A DNA stretch of 64,000 nucleotides from Anadara kagoshimensis (taxonomy: Eukaryota > Mollusca > Bivalvia > Arcoida > Arcidae): positions 64,292,083 to 64,356,082 of the forward strand of contig CM037870.1 in the NCBI GenBank assembly GCA_021292105.1, read 5' to 3'. Shown piece by piece: positions 42,625-44,935 of this stretch. The notes below the pieces were generated by a model. The model was not told where the DNA came from and searched no databases. It saw only the letters and a program-made list of their open reading frames with translations. A program made the translations under genes and the position numbers. Position 1 is the first letter of the stretch; each line of letters starts with the position of its first letter.

Positions 42625-42826
42625 CAAATAAATGCATGCTCAAGCTATTAAATATTTCTATATAATGTTAGTCTGTGTATTTAGTTGTTTTTCTTGTTGT
42701 TAAAGAAATGCATAATTTTGGTTTAAAAATGTTCTTTATAATATTTGGAGCAACACTTACCTTAGAGTCTATGTGTAGAGCAAACAATAAAAGCACAACA
42801 AGAGCTCGAAGAAATCCTGAAACCAT
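2449..42826 (-). CDS. SCP: Small cardioactive peptide (SCP)-like neuropeptide precursor, nine visible coding exons
   Basis: Spliced CDS (minus strand): 42826-42761, 22158-22126, 19805-19767, 16050-15973, 14076-13954, 11888-11850, 8519-8487, 3652-3482, 2484-2449; 618 nt, 205 codons plus stop. Every exon is a multiple of three and every intron is GT..AG in phase 0. Domain order: hydrophobic signal peptide; pro-segment ending RQKR; APGIQHPRL-GRR; KR-FQHPRL-GRKR; acidic/amphipathic spacer; NFLHYPRA-GR; then CC-x19-C-x-CC-x17-C. Known of the family: SCPs are secreted amidated molluscan peptides ending PRM/PRL-amide, acting through G-protein-coupled receptors on heart, gut and feeding muscle; from memory, gastropod precursors carry peptide copies followed by a six-Cys tail containing CC..GLK and GQE, as seen here. 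Inferred: identity and processing. Introns hold many transposons; the longest is 20.6 kb. A non-coding 5' exon must exist, because an acceptor precedes the ATG. Confidence 0.8.
2781..2818. repeat. Compound (AAT)n-(TTG)n microsatellite
   Basis: Runs of aat then ttg, each about five to six units, joined by 'attattg'. Confidence 0.9.
3165..3365 (+). mobile_element. tRNA-derived SINE-like segment
   Basis: 'gtagctcagttattagagcg' resembles a Pol III A box and 'ggtttgaaccctgg' a B box, about 40 bp apart. No proper cloverleaf forms, so it is not a functional tRNA. The 3' part 'cctgaacgcactgcaaaggt' recurs near 27,430 as 'cctgaacgcattgaaaggt', which supports a dispersed retroelement. Confidence 0.5.
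3393..3455. repeat. Dispersed repeat E
   Basis: 'cagcactagacggtcgtttt' + ggaatacaattcc + cagtagtgctt matches 19,363-19,465 and, more weakly, 12,285-12,400. It lies only ~25 bp from the donor of the six-cysteine exon. Confidence 0.6.
3482..3652 (-). CDS. SCP: SCP-like precursor, six-cysteine C-terminal exon
   Basis: 57 codons open in phase 0, bordered by acceptor cacctcag and donor CAG|GTAAGA. The peptide starts with an acidic stretch (DNDNSDVDDV), then CC at residues 11-12, the string TGLKTSWISGQEPDIQQLL, C32, C34-C35, a basic middle (RVVRR) and C53 in ALCAPIQ. Gastropod SCP precursors, as I recall them, end in a domain with the same order: CC, GLK, GQE, C, CC-GL, then M..C.P. This is the strongest family evidence in the gene. 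GC content is clearly above the flanks. It would form three disulfides if folded like the family; the domain's role is unknown. The plus-strand frame over the same bases is a shadow. Confidence 0.85.
3706..3865. repeat. ~83-bp direct repeat, two copies
   Basis: 'ttctaaatggttgaaatatt' followed by gatatagagaccgg/cgtatagagaccgg and gtagaaaagaataaat/gtaaataaatcc occurs twice in tandem. Confidence 0.8.
3870..4780. other. Intron 7 segment, nothing recognised
   Basis: AT-rich sequence with a poly(A) run at 4500-4514 and scattered tttattta tracts. No exon borders or repeat relatives seen. Confidence 0.5.
4781..4970 (-). mobile_element. Family A element copy, truncated
   Basis: Landmarks in reverse: ttgatttcacacgtg, gctagcta, 'ggagcaccgagccttacttc', gttcacgtg and the terminal block ggattggtatgtttg. 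The 5' half of the element is missing. Confidence 0.8.
5500..5645. repeat. Degenerate ~38-bp tandem repeat
   Basis: About four units of aataatcac...gttaaaagttt/gtcaaa: ataatcactaaaagc, ataatcacgagtag, ataatcacgacgag, ataaatcactt. Confidence 0.6.
6258..6322 (-). mobile_element. Family A terminal fragment
   Basis: 'cagtttcaaagtttttgttt' + cttctggatgtgattcagacatgg + attagtatgtttg is just the ~65-bp terminal inverted repeat, a solo end. Confidence 0.75.
6640..6970. other. GC- and CpG-enriched island inside intron 7
   Basis: About 330 bp with visibly more G+C and CpG (gcacgcgacg, gcggacg, ggcgacaatgtacgc) than the AT-rich surroundings. It holds an open frame of 100 codons on the minus strand that has no initiator context, signal peptide, splice borders or family I recognise. 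'aaatatggcgac' and, nearby at 7060-7080, 'cgccatgtttggcgg' resemble YY1-type sites. It could be a regulatory element or an old transposon fragment. Confidence 0.35.
7691..7778. repeat. Compound (CA)n(TA)n(GA)n microsatellite
   Basis: Three dinucleotide tracts in direct succession: ca, then ta, then ga with one interruption. The minus-strand frames over it (SLSLSL, IYIYIY) are artefacts. Confidence 0.98.
8352..8440 (+). mobile_element. Family A fragment next to an SCP exon
   Basis: ccccaagcaaagtaaaaag, aactgaca, ttaaacgcgg and 'acatccaccagggaagtggg' match the first 100 bp of the full copy. It ends about 46 bp from the donor side of the exon at 8,487-8,519. Confidence 0.7.
8487..8519 (-). CDS. 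SCP: SCP-like precursor, NFLHYPRA-GR peptide exon
   Basis: A 33-bp exon with strong borders: acceptor gacttttcag and donor AGT|GTAAGT. In phase 0 it reads NFLHYPRAGRS. YPRx-Gly-Arg is the amidation and cleavage context of SCPs, giving ...FLHYPRA-amide; the last residue is Ala where known SCPs carry Met or Leu. No dibasic site lies directly upstream in the spliced model; the nearest basic residue is Arg in FLAR of the previous exon. The next exon supplies the acidic start of the cysteine domain, the same order as in gastropod precursors (peptide-GRS-acidic-CC). The exon is too short to be found by ORF length. Confidence 0.75.
8994..9484 (+). mobile_element. Family A, full-length element with terminal inverted repeats
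   Basis: Left end 8994-9060 (aaaaacaaacatac...caatccagaagcaaagtaaa) and right end 9415-9484 are reverse complements with about eight differences. The interior is non-coding: the short frame at 9077-9259 recurs in the copy at 22.35 kb and is repeat-borne. 'attaccat' occurs at 8979-8986 and 9484-9491 and could be an 8-bp target duplication, but the left copy is 7 bp from the recognisable end. Non-autonomous DNA transposon (MITE-like); the superfamily is not determinable here. Confidence 0.85.
9961..10177. mobile_element. Family B element copy
   Basis: Begins tacagtacaggcatgtcgaa and ends ctttctacaggtctgtgatgta. Interior landmarks: ttggtgccaattt, ttttcggcagctgc, tagccgagcttc. The TA-CAGT start suits a Tc1/mariner-type MITE with TA target duplication, an inference from the ends only. 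Confidence 0.85.
10290..10725. other. Intron 6 segment, nothing recognised
   Basis: Overlapping minus-strand frames of 72 and 61 codons cover 10,442-10,700, but neither shows splice borders that fit the phase of the gene nor any known motif. I do not call a gene. Confidence 0.4.
10730..11325. repeat. Degenerate ~34-bp tandem array
   Basis: About 17 units of tttggtaaggtttgcctaacacttagtcagtta with frequent deletions and substitutions. Its high divergence marks it as much older than the satellites beyond 37 kb. Confidence 0.9.
11850..11888 (-). CDS. SCP: SCP-like precursor, linker exon
   Basis: A 39-bp exon with a strong acceptor (tattttttattcttag) and donor GTG|GTAAAT. In phase 0 it reads FLARTIGSNSGNV. 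It connects the spacer exon (ending EEVDQ) to the NFLHYPRA exon; the single Arg in FLAR is the only nearby candidate cleavage site. A second reading frame is also open, so the reading rests on the phase-0 rule seen in all the other exons. Less certain than its neighbours. Confidence 0.6.
11889..12280. other. Intron 5 segment, nothing recognised
   Basis: Very AT-rich unique sequence just upstream of the linker exon. Confidence 0.5.
12285..12400. repeat. Dispersed repeat E, diverged copy
   Basis: 'ttttgaaatacaattcttaa' + tcagtaatactctgatt, then gatgaaataagaaagagagaaggacc, matches the order in 19,363-19,465. Confidence 0.55.
12945..13140. repeat. 29-bp minisatellite
   Basis: About seven units of catacatctatatatttccagtacatatt, nearly identical in the middle and diverging towards 13,140. 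Confidence 0.95.
13954..14076 (-). CDS. SCP: SCP-like precursor, acidic/amphipathic spacer exon
   Basis: A 123-bp exon, 41 codons, open only in phase 0; both other frames hit stops within 25 bases. Acceptor caacatttacag, donor CAG|GTTTGT. It starts SVLNIADIDRANLDPKLKDQ and continues YIKLFLGMLSEALQNGEEVDQ: acidic with an amphipathic helix-like stretch, no Cys and no paired basic residues, as expected of a precursor spacer that is not itself cut. It joins ...DEDDPW of the previous exon without disturbing the frame. I know no named domain for it; its presence between the peptide copies distinguishes this gene from the compact gastropod precursors I recall. Confidence 0.85.
14098..14910. repeat. 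Degenerate ~160-190-bp tandem repeat, about five copies
   Basis: Ordered landmarks recur: gtcaactac, ggagggtacagttta, ttgatattgtgaatcactta, ataactaat.atgatatttcacaa, caacgact.ca, and ttataatagctat. Unit starts lie near 14,102, 14,288, 14,466, 14,655 and 14,812. It begins only ~22 bp from the acceptor of the spacer exon. Confidence 0.85.
14915..15780. other. Intron 4 segment, nothing recognised
   Basis: AT-rich sequence. Candidate donors here (for example near 15,200) lack matching acceptors or give stops. Confidence 0.5.
15826..15885 (-). CDS. SCP: Possible alternative terminal exon of the SCP-like gene
   Basis: A strong acceptor (tttgttgcttctatttcag) sits 87 bp downstream of the donor of exon 15,973-16,050. 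In phase 0 it reads DTKQTQCAACLLSVSESEF and TAA. Retaining the 87-bp intron (29 codons) also keeps the frame open. Either event would end the precursor after the first two PRL peptides, without the spacer or the cysteine domain. It may instead be chance; no poly(A) signal stands out. Confidence 0.3.
   Translation of the reverse strand, partial: DTKQTQCAACLLSVSESEF
15973..16050 (-). CDS. SCP: SCP-like precursor, FQHPRL-GRKR peptide exon
   Basis: A 78-bp exon in phase 0: NFHVSYKRFQHPRLGRKR followed by AVDEDDPW. KR before FQHPRL and GRKR after it are the standard prohormone convertase and amidation signals, so FQHPRL-amide is the predicted product; without KR cleavage the peptide would extend upstream. 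GC content is well above the intron background. The acceptor (attgtatgtgcag) is moderate and the donor TGG|GTACGA is weak, which may matter for alternative splicing. A second possible acceptor (gattccag) inside the exon would start it at HPRLGRKR in the same frame. The acidic DEDDPW end leads into the spacer exon. Confidence 0.8.
16085..16160. repeat. 26-bp tandem repeat, three copies
   Basis: aaaattaatatcaaataat, aaaattagtatcaaataac, aaaattcatatcaaataat in succession, directly upstream (minus sense) of the FQHPRL exon. Confidence 0.75.
16165..17285. other. Intron 3 segment, no gene called
   Basis: The longest minus-strand frame (97 codons, 16,710-17,003) contains an acceptor-like tttgttttcag near 16,953, but the phase-0 reading ends after 17 codons and there is no donor. 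An AATAAA lies shortly after. I do not support a coding exon. Confidence 0.4.
17290..17935. repeat. Degenerate ~53-bp tandem repeat, split by AT-rich DNA
   Basis: Units of agtcggcgacgtaacaca + ggtgaggaaacagtcaaac + aaagat occur at 17,290-17,430 and again at 17,693-17,935. The 260 bp between them is unrelated AT-rich sequence and may be an insertion. Confidence 0.65.
18333..18626 (-). mobile_element. Family A copy, about 60 percent of the element
   Basis: In reverse it carries 'ctgactcagggatattgaaa', cttatcaagaccctaaaacg, gtccgtcatcacaatattgttg, 'cccttccggagaacccggtc' and a terminus at gatgtttgtttttt. It therefore includes the internal part seen only in the full copy, which helps define the element. 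Confidence 0.85.
18700..18880. repeat. ~52-bp tandem repeat, three to four copies
   Basis: tgtgcgcaaagattgtctagaccca, tgtgcaaagtttgtctaagccca, tgtgtacaaagatttcctaatgcca, tgtgtacaaaag at about 51-53-bp spacing. Confidence 0.8.
18947..18961. repeat. Poly-G run
   Basis: An uninterrupted run of about 13 G between 'tgtt' and 'tagttgctgctagc'. Unusual in AT-rich DNA, and prone to length error in sequencing. Confidence 0.9.
19026..19215. repeat. ~100-bp direct repeat, two copies
   Basis: gtgcgatactatgtatttgaa..aataatctataatgcat and atgcgatactattaaatttgaa..aaaatctataattcgcat share order and spacing. Confidence 0.7.
19363..19465. repeat. Dispersed repeat E, best copy
   Basis: cagcaccagacggctgtatcg + aaataaaattcctcatcagc + agtgctcagatc, then gttgaaataagaaggtagaaggacc. 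Related to 3,393-3,455 and 12,285-12,400. Confidence 0.65.
19767..19805 (-). CDS. SCP: SCP-like precursor, GIQHPRL-GRR peptide exon
   Basis: A 39-bp exon with acceptor gattttgtatttag and donor GAG|GTACGT. In phase 0 it reads GIQHPRLGRRSSE. Joined to the preceding exon (...RQKRAP) it yields KR-APGIQHPRL-GRR, so the mature peptide would be APGIQHPRL-amide, nine residues, the size and PRL-amide ending of molluscan SCPs. QHPRLGR is shared with the exon at 15,973-16,050, so the two look like an exon duplication. If the optional exon at 20,530-20,565 is included, the mature peptide would be 21 residues. Confidence 0.8.
20195..20335. repeat. Degenerate ~42-bp tandem repeat
   Basis: catgtgatccatataaacat, catgtgatcagcatacgcac, catgtgatacacatac, gtgtgatcagcataaacacc, catgtgatacgcg in succession. 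Confidence 0.7.
20530..20565 (-). CDS. SCP: Possible extra cassette exon of the SCP-like gene
   Basis: A 36-bp stretch with acceptor ggcggttattttag and donor AAG|GTAAAT, open in phase 0: QTCMDGKAVPIK. It would sit between the RQKRAP and GIQHPRL exons. Inclusion would break the tidy KR-APGIQHPRL-GRR peptide and add an odd cysteine, so I leave it out of the main model. Its length in threes and good borders make optional inclusion or a decoy equally possible. Confidence 0.35.
21300..21950. repeat. Degenerate ~36-bp tandem array with alternating units
   Basis: Units of gataac.cgcagtctttgcgcccttttcaaa alternate with tccttaattaagataa..gcagtttttgtatc, with many deletions. A minus-strand frame of 73 codons over part of it simply reads the repeat. 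Confidence 0.8.
22126..22158 (-). CDS. SCP: SCP-like precursor, dibasic pro-segment exon
   Basis: A 33-bp exon with near-consensus borders: acceptor ttttttccttatttcag and donor CCG|GTAAGC. In phase 0 it reads AVSLLRQKRAP. RQKR is a furin/PC-type cleavage site, so Ala-Pro would become the N-terminus of the next peptide; AP- starts are, from memory, usual for bivalve SCPs. It follows the signal-peptide exon after a 20.6-kb intron. Two family A fragments start about 68 and 108 bp upstream of the acceptor. Confidence 0.8.
22226..22470 (+). mobile_element. Family A copy, with a second partial terminus in front
   Basis: The main copy starts at 22,266 (aaaaacaaacatac) and runs through 'gaggccgggtgcaccggaag', tttagctagctac and gtgaaaggaacatgg. 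A second end fragment (gtcaaaatcacaatccccaaagca) lies at 22,226-22,262, so two insertions are abutted. Confidence 0.8.
22795..22955 (-). mobile_element. Family A copy, truncated (within segmental duplication)
   Basis: Reverse landmarks: catgtggcgggtgtagctag, cttccggagca, ggtctcacttcac, tcggtatgtttgtgttt. Confidence 0.8.
23348..23520 (-). mobile_element. Family A copy, truncated
   Basis: Reverse landmarks: acatgtggcgtatgtagcta, aggaggtgctta, ttctcacttccctgattgaa, tgatttggatatggattagt. It lies between the two halves of the duplication. Confidence 0.8.
23770..23858 (-). mobile_element. Family A fragment
   Basis: 'catttccctggtggaagttc' + acgtgtttaatttaatgtgtcag and a shortened terminus (tcgtgtgagtttgttttt). 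Confidence 0.75.
24430..24830. repeat. Degenerate ~95-bp tandem repeat, about four copies
   Basis: Landmarks aagcc(a/g)gaattttatg, ttggggttcagaa, ataac(c)catcaccattcaact and cc(g/t)acc.taag recur with 92-100-bp spacing. Confidence 0.7.
25155..25298 (-). mobile_element. Family A copy, truncated
   Basis: Reverse landmarks: cttccggagcacccggtcg, gtagaagttcacgtgtttaa, attgtgatccatgtggacat. Confidence 0.75.
25601..25773. mobile_element. Family B element copy, short form (173 bp)
   Basis: tacagtacagacgtcaaaag at one end and ctttcgacaggtctgtactgta at the other. Interior ctcggcagctattggcagc. Both ends are intact. Confidence 0.9.
26398..26418. repeat. (AT)n microsatellite
   Basis: About ten at dinucleotides. 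Confidence 0.9.
26529..26655 (+). mobile_element. Family A copy, truncated
   Basis: gtgaacttccaccagggaag, gctgggtgctcctta, 'ctagctagctacacccacca'. The terminal inverted repeat is lost. Confidence 0.75.
26690..27135. repeat. ~360-bp spaced direct repeat
   Basis: gttcaaccaggaaaagaata + aacggtaccacaatatcgg near 26,727 and cttcaacctggaagagaata + aacggtagcacagtatcgg near 27,088. Confidence 0.75.
27240..27460 (+). mobile_element. SINE-like element, second family
   Basis: agcgggtcgaactcttcctg (B-box-like) + gtctgaccaagtcttgaaaatag matches 49,000-49,105 (ttgagccactgtttggtccg + accaacaatagaaaatag). The 3' block cctgaacgcattgaaaggt is shared with 3,165-3,365. Confidence 0.5.
28492..28580 (+). mobile_element. 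Family A fragment
   Basis: ccctgagcaaagttaaactt, caggttaagcacatcctgtt and tagctaactacacccgcc, with an internal deletion of the accag..ccgggtgc block. Confidence 0.65.
28585..29185. other. Intron 1 segment, nothing recognised
   Basis: AT-rich unique sequence between a family A fragment and the fold-back element. Confidence 0.5.
29192..29990. mobile_element. Fold-back element with flanking direct repeats
   Basis: The arms 29,411-29,545 and 29,755-29,880 are reverse complements (gtaggaaccac, tttatatccatagaaaatca, ttacttgtacctagtc, aggaaatctgtatgcgcat), and a second inverted pair, tatggggatttt/aaatccccata, lies further in. Outside, 29,192-29,300, 29,341-29,402 and 29,889-29,990 carry three direct copies of a unit with attcagtcaagctt, cgttccttgacgaaaa and tatttcaacccctacagtga. 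The centre is relatively GC-rich with 'gtgacgttttacgtcatatg'. Confidence 0.75.
30060..31340. other. Intron 1 segment, nothing recognised
   Basis: No exon with fitting phase: a 9-bp and a 12-bp candidate near 30,355-30,385 are too short to trust. No repeat relatives found. Confidence 0.45.
31345..31512 (-). mobile_element. Family A copy, truncated and diverged
   Basis: Reverse landmarks: cattcttaattttgattgcacacgtgg, ttagctaaactagagg, acatgttttactta, gatatgtttgtgttt. Confidence 0.7.
32174..32251. mobile_element. Palindrome, ~34-bp arms
   Basis: tatctatatgtaaaaacg..gttgcaaaaaaatct against agattttttgcaac..cgtttttacatatagata: one mismatch and one 1-bp indel, loop gaataattt. Confidence 0.85.
32611..32848 (+). 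mobile_element. Family A copy, 5' half
   Basis: caaacatactagtccatgta, ttttccaccagggaattaag, caagcacctcttgtttagct and aaaacgtcaaatatatcgac in the order of the full copy. Confidence 0.8.
33515..33875. repeat. ~72-bp tandem repeat, about five copies
   Basis: Landmarks ttcagtcgctta, acacctttgcattcatccca, atcgcttaccaccttaacaa, atgcatt repeat in order; the first copies are the most diverged. Confidence 0.85.
34221..34258. repeat. (ATT)n microsatellite
   Basis: About twelve att units with one atc interruption. Confidence 0.95.
34790..35550. repeat. ~75-bp array derived from a SINE tail
   Basis: About ten units of cctcgatataagtgaaagaa + tctttactgggacgtaaaac + atcataactccactccacaa + tccccgaacttatgg. 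The core 'ctcgatata.atgaaagaatctt.actgggg.gtaaaac' is the 3' tail of the SINE at 56,960-57,185, which indicates amplification of that tail. Confidence 0.8.
35843..36068. mobile_element. Family B element copy
   Basis: gacagtacagccctgtcaaaag to gttaaactttcggtaggtct. Interior acagcttttcggcagctgcc and aacagcttttcggccactga. Confidence 0.85.
36228..36445. mobile_element. Family B element copy
   Basis: caatacaggcctgtcaaacg to gttaaacgtttcgacaggta; interior ccctctcgttagctatatttcgg. Only ~160 bp from the previous copy, in the same orientation. Confidence 0.85.
37155..37225 (+). mobile_element. tRNA-like SINE head
   Basis: gcggtagcttagttg + ggtagagtgc (A-box-like) and tggattgaacacctcc (B-box-like). 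No cloverleaf; the 89-bp array starts right after it. Confidence 0.4.
37246..37796. repeat. 89-bp satellite, six near-identical copies
   Basis: Unit starts (ggtagcgactgttctatcgg) at 37,264, 37,353, 37,442, 37,531, 37,620 and 37,709, exactly 89 bp apart. Copies 2-6 alternate cagtata/cagtatg before the start, so the amplified block was a 178-bp dimer. Confidence 0.97.
37905..38110 (-). mobile_element. tRNA-derived SINE
   Basis: On the minus strand 'cttggttcgaatccaactcg' is a perfect B box in context, followed by gtgaaaaagtttttcag, gttcgcttgttgaaagagctg, tccggacactttggtttcc and gacggggacgttaaactc. The same body occurs at 44,830 and 56,960. A 30-codon open stretch inside it is not a gene. Confidence 0.65.
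38757..38985. repeat. 56-bp tandem repeat, four copies
   Basis: ctaagcactattggtgtctg + aagttaaacacgctagtcct + gatttcacaaccatat repeats at 38,761, 38,817, 38,873 and 38,929 with almost no differences. Confidence 0.97.
38990..39555. other. Intron 1 segment, nothing recognised
   Basis: AT-rich unique DNA between two tandem arrays. Confidence 0.5.
39560..40795. repeat. 37-bp satellite, diverged at one side, homogeneous at the other
   Basis: Unit cggatacgaaatctcacagt + catctgtcaggaagaat. From 40,430 to 40,780 the copies are almost identical; towards 39,560 they drift (aaagtcatttgt, cttgtagtcat). As 37 is not a multiple of 3, a 90-codon frame here cycles through all three readings of the repeat every 111 bp. 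No unique spacers, so not a CRISPR array. Confidence 0.95.
41041..41213 (+). mobile_element. Family A internal fragment
   Basis: gttccggaagggtaaggacc, gtttagctagctacgccc, gaatggaacatggaac and attgtgaagacggacatata: the middle of the element without either end. Confidence 0.75.
41541..42057. mobile_element. Palindromic element with ~65-bp inverted ends and inner arrays
   Basis: taggaggttttaccggaata + attgcgaaattccggaatag + ttagacactttccgtaatct at the left end is mirrored at 41,975-42,037 with few differences; acgtatacta/tagtataaacgt extends the match. Inside, a left array of ~20-bp ttaccgtaataatcagtctt and a right array of gattattccggattttgcct are themselves rough reverse complements, so the whole 517 bp could fold back. 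Confidence 0.8.
42582..42621. repeat. (CT)n microsatellite
   Basis: About twenty ct units, ~140 bp from the signal-peptide exon. Confidence 0.98.
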
Positions 42827-42851
42827 TTCAACTTTGATTAGCTTTCTGTTT
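42761..42851 (-). CDS. SCP: SCP-like precursor, signal-peptide exon
   Basis: On the minus strand an acceptor (aattttatttcag) precedes 25 bases of 5'UTR, then ATG at 42,826. The frame encodes MVSGFLRALVVLLLFALHI and DSK, then a consensus donor AAG|GTAAGT. One Arg followed by a run of hydrophobic residues is a typical secretory signal peptide. The ATG is the first in the exon (GTTGAAATGG, purine at -3). Since an intron precedes the exon, a non-coding first exon and the promoter lie further right and were not found. The plus-strand frame over the same bases is a shadow. Confidence 0.8.
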
Positions 42852-42965
42852 CTGAAATAAAATTTTGGAATTAATGTGACAAAAATCAACGACGACTATT
42901 CTTCTAAAAGTTGCTTAATTTTATGTACATTACTTTATAGATTTTCTCATTAAAATACTGTATAC

Positions 42966-43026
42966 ACACCCACTTTCACAAGAATCCGTCCACGTGAAGT
43001 GGGCGTGGTCTTGGTAAGTCACGTGT
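42966..43026. promoter_or_regulatory. E-box-bearing hairpin 120-170 bp upstream of the signal-peptide exon
   Basis: cccactttcac at 42,970 and gtgaagtggg near 43,000 pair as an imperfect hairpin, and CACGTG occurs twice. GC content is locally higher. Whether this is a promoter element or a transposon end cannot be decided. Confidence 0.25.
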
Positions 43027-43060
43027 TAAATAAACTGACAGGTTTGTGTCCATTCAGGTT

Positions 43061-43735
43061 TCAGCAAATATTATGTATTGATATTATTACATGATTCAGA
43101 TTGTTTGAGAGTATGATAACACTATCTGTATAAGATGTTCAGAATCAGTGAAACATTTATGATCACTTGATTAGCGACGATAGATACACAATGAAGTTAA
43201 CTGAACGGCAACATGTTAGTCAATAAACAGGATAAAGGCATATGTCCGAGTTAGTACTATCACAGTTATTGCATTTCCTGGAAATTTTACATCAATATCA
43301 TATATGTTTCATTCTAATTTGTAGGTTAATACATTTTTTCTCCAAGAATATGCGAGTATTTGATTATTCTAGGAGTGAAAAAAATGTGCATCTACAAGTT
43401 ACGTATATTTGAATATATATCTTACAAGCTTAACTGAACAGTCCTCTTATTGTCGTCTTTTCGCATTTATTTATTTATTTATTCGCGGCGGTACTCGAGG
43501 TAACGTAATATACATACCCAAAGTCGGCGCCGTTTAATATATAAATACATCGCATATACATACATATCTTTATGTAAAAACAAACACAAAAAATGCAAGT
43601 AATTTATCACAATTATTACAAATTATGCCGTATGAATATTTAGAATTATATATAATGAATAAATAAAATTGCCTTTGTTACACACAAAATCATACTTCAT
43701 TGAACGATCTGCAGAACAGGTAAACAGAATCTAAA
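43061..43735. other. No gene seen
   Basis: AT-rich sequence with an attt run and a short GC-richer patch (gcggcggtactcgagg). No 5' exon of the SCP-like gene recognised. Confidence 0.45.
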
Positions 43736-43989
43736 CGGTTCACTCCCTCTGATTCCTTTATTTGAAAAATTCCTACAAATTTTAAGAAATCATGTCGGAA
43801 TAGAGGGAATAGTACTGATTGTTGTATAAACATGTTCAGTGAAGTTTTAAACTTAACTCCATTAGTGTGAAAAATTGTGTCTTCCCTCTACTCCTACATT
43901 TAAAAAAACAGTATTGTATCTATTCCTAAATGAAATTTCTTGAAATATGTAGGAATTTATCAAAATGTTAGTATAGAGGGAATGGACCG
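43736..43989. mobile_element. ~250-bp MITE with ~65-bp inverted ends
   Basis: cggttcactccctctgattcc..attcctacaaattttaagaaat..ggaatag is mirrored by ctattcctaaatgaaatttcttgaaatatgtaggaat..agagggaatggaccg. Confidence 0.75.
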
Positions 43990-44133
43990 TGATATCTGTA
44001 TCTAACCAGCGGGCTTTTTATTCTGAATCCGTTGTGCTAATAGATCTTTAATGATCACTTATGAAAAATATTCAATGTTTTTGCTGTTTTATATCAAATA
44101 AACATTAAAATTATCTATAAAACATCAATTTCG

Positions 44134-44325
44134 TTGACATCAAAATTATTTGACAAACATGGGATGTATTGACATCAAAGTTATTTCACATACGTAAAAT
44201 TTATTGACATGAAAATTATTTGACATTCATAAAATGCATTATCGTAAAAAATATCTGACGTATATAAGAATTATTGATATCAAAATTATTGGCCAAACAT
44301 AAGAATTATTGACATTTTTTTTAAC
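44134..44325. repeat. 35-bp tandem repeat, about five copies
   Basis: ttgacatcaaaattatttga + caaacataaaattta recurs at 44,134, 44,169 and 44,204, then more diverged copies. Confidence 0.85.
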
Positions 44326-44724
44326 TATTTCTCTCAATTTCGATAGCTTTGCCAAAAGTATTTTGAAGTCCCAAAGTTTTCAGTCTCTCGGAATATATTG
44401 TTCGCTAAACCCATAACCTGAACAAATGGTGGCACTGAATTGATGTTTGACTGTATATAAGTTTTAATAAAAAGGAGTTTATTTGAATTTCACTTATTGT
44501 CTAGACTGTATAAAAAAATAATGTCAGTTTGTGTTATGAGTAAGTTAATTTCAATTTGCCATGAAGTAATGAAATCAAAAGTAACAATTTTGAATACATG
44601 ACATTTATATCAATATTAAATCAAAAAACGGTATTTCGGGATAAGATTCCATCTAAGGTTGATGAATGACGCAAAATGCATTTTTAAATATTATACCAGT
44701 AACCACGAAGCTTTTACAGTTGCA

Positions 44725-44840
44725 ATTCGGGGACACTGGTGGTGTAAAGCACGCGGTTACGTTCGGGGACACTGGTGGTGTAAAGCACGCGGTTACGTTA
44801 GGGGACACTGGTGTTGTAAAGCACGCGGTTACGGATCACG
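44725..44840. repeat. ~43-bp triplication in a SINE head
   Basis: cggggacactggtggtgtaa + agcacgcggttacgtt occurs three times, ahead of the SINE body. The multiplied part corresponds to the Pol III A-box region (gtggtgtaaagcacgcggtta). Confidence 0.85.
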
Positions 44841-44935
44841 GCACCTCTCACCGCCTAGGTTCAAATTCCACTCAAGACAGTTCCTAATGTGAGAATTTTG
44901 TCAGTTCACTTGCCGTAACCATTGACCAAATCTTT
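44830..44935 (+). mobile_element. tRNA-derived SINE body
   Basis: gcacctctcaccgcctaggt + tcaaattccactcaagacag (B-box region) + ttcctaatgtgagaatttt + gtcagttcacttgccg. It passes without a break into the 53-bp satellite. Confidence 0.65.

Larger units (their letters stand above)
22159..42760 (-). other. Intron 1 of the SCP-like gene (20.6 kb)
   Basis: Nine family A and three family B copies, a fold-back element, a SINE and five tandem arrays occupy much of it. I checked minus-strand donor-like sites for further phase-0 exons (near 23,110, 30,355, 33,065 and 42,270) and found none convincing. A gene nested on the plus strand was not seen. Confidence 0.6.
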
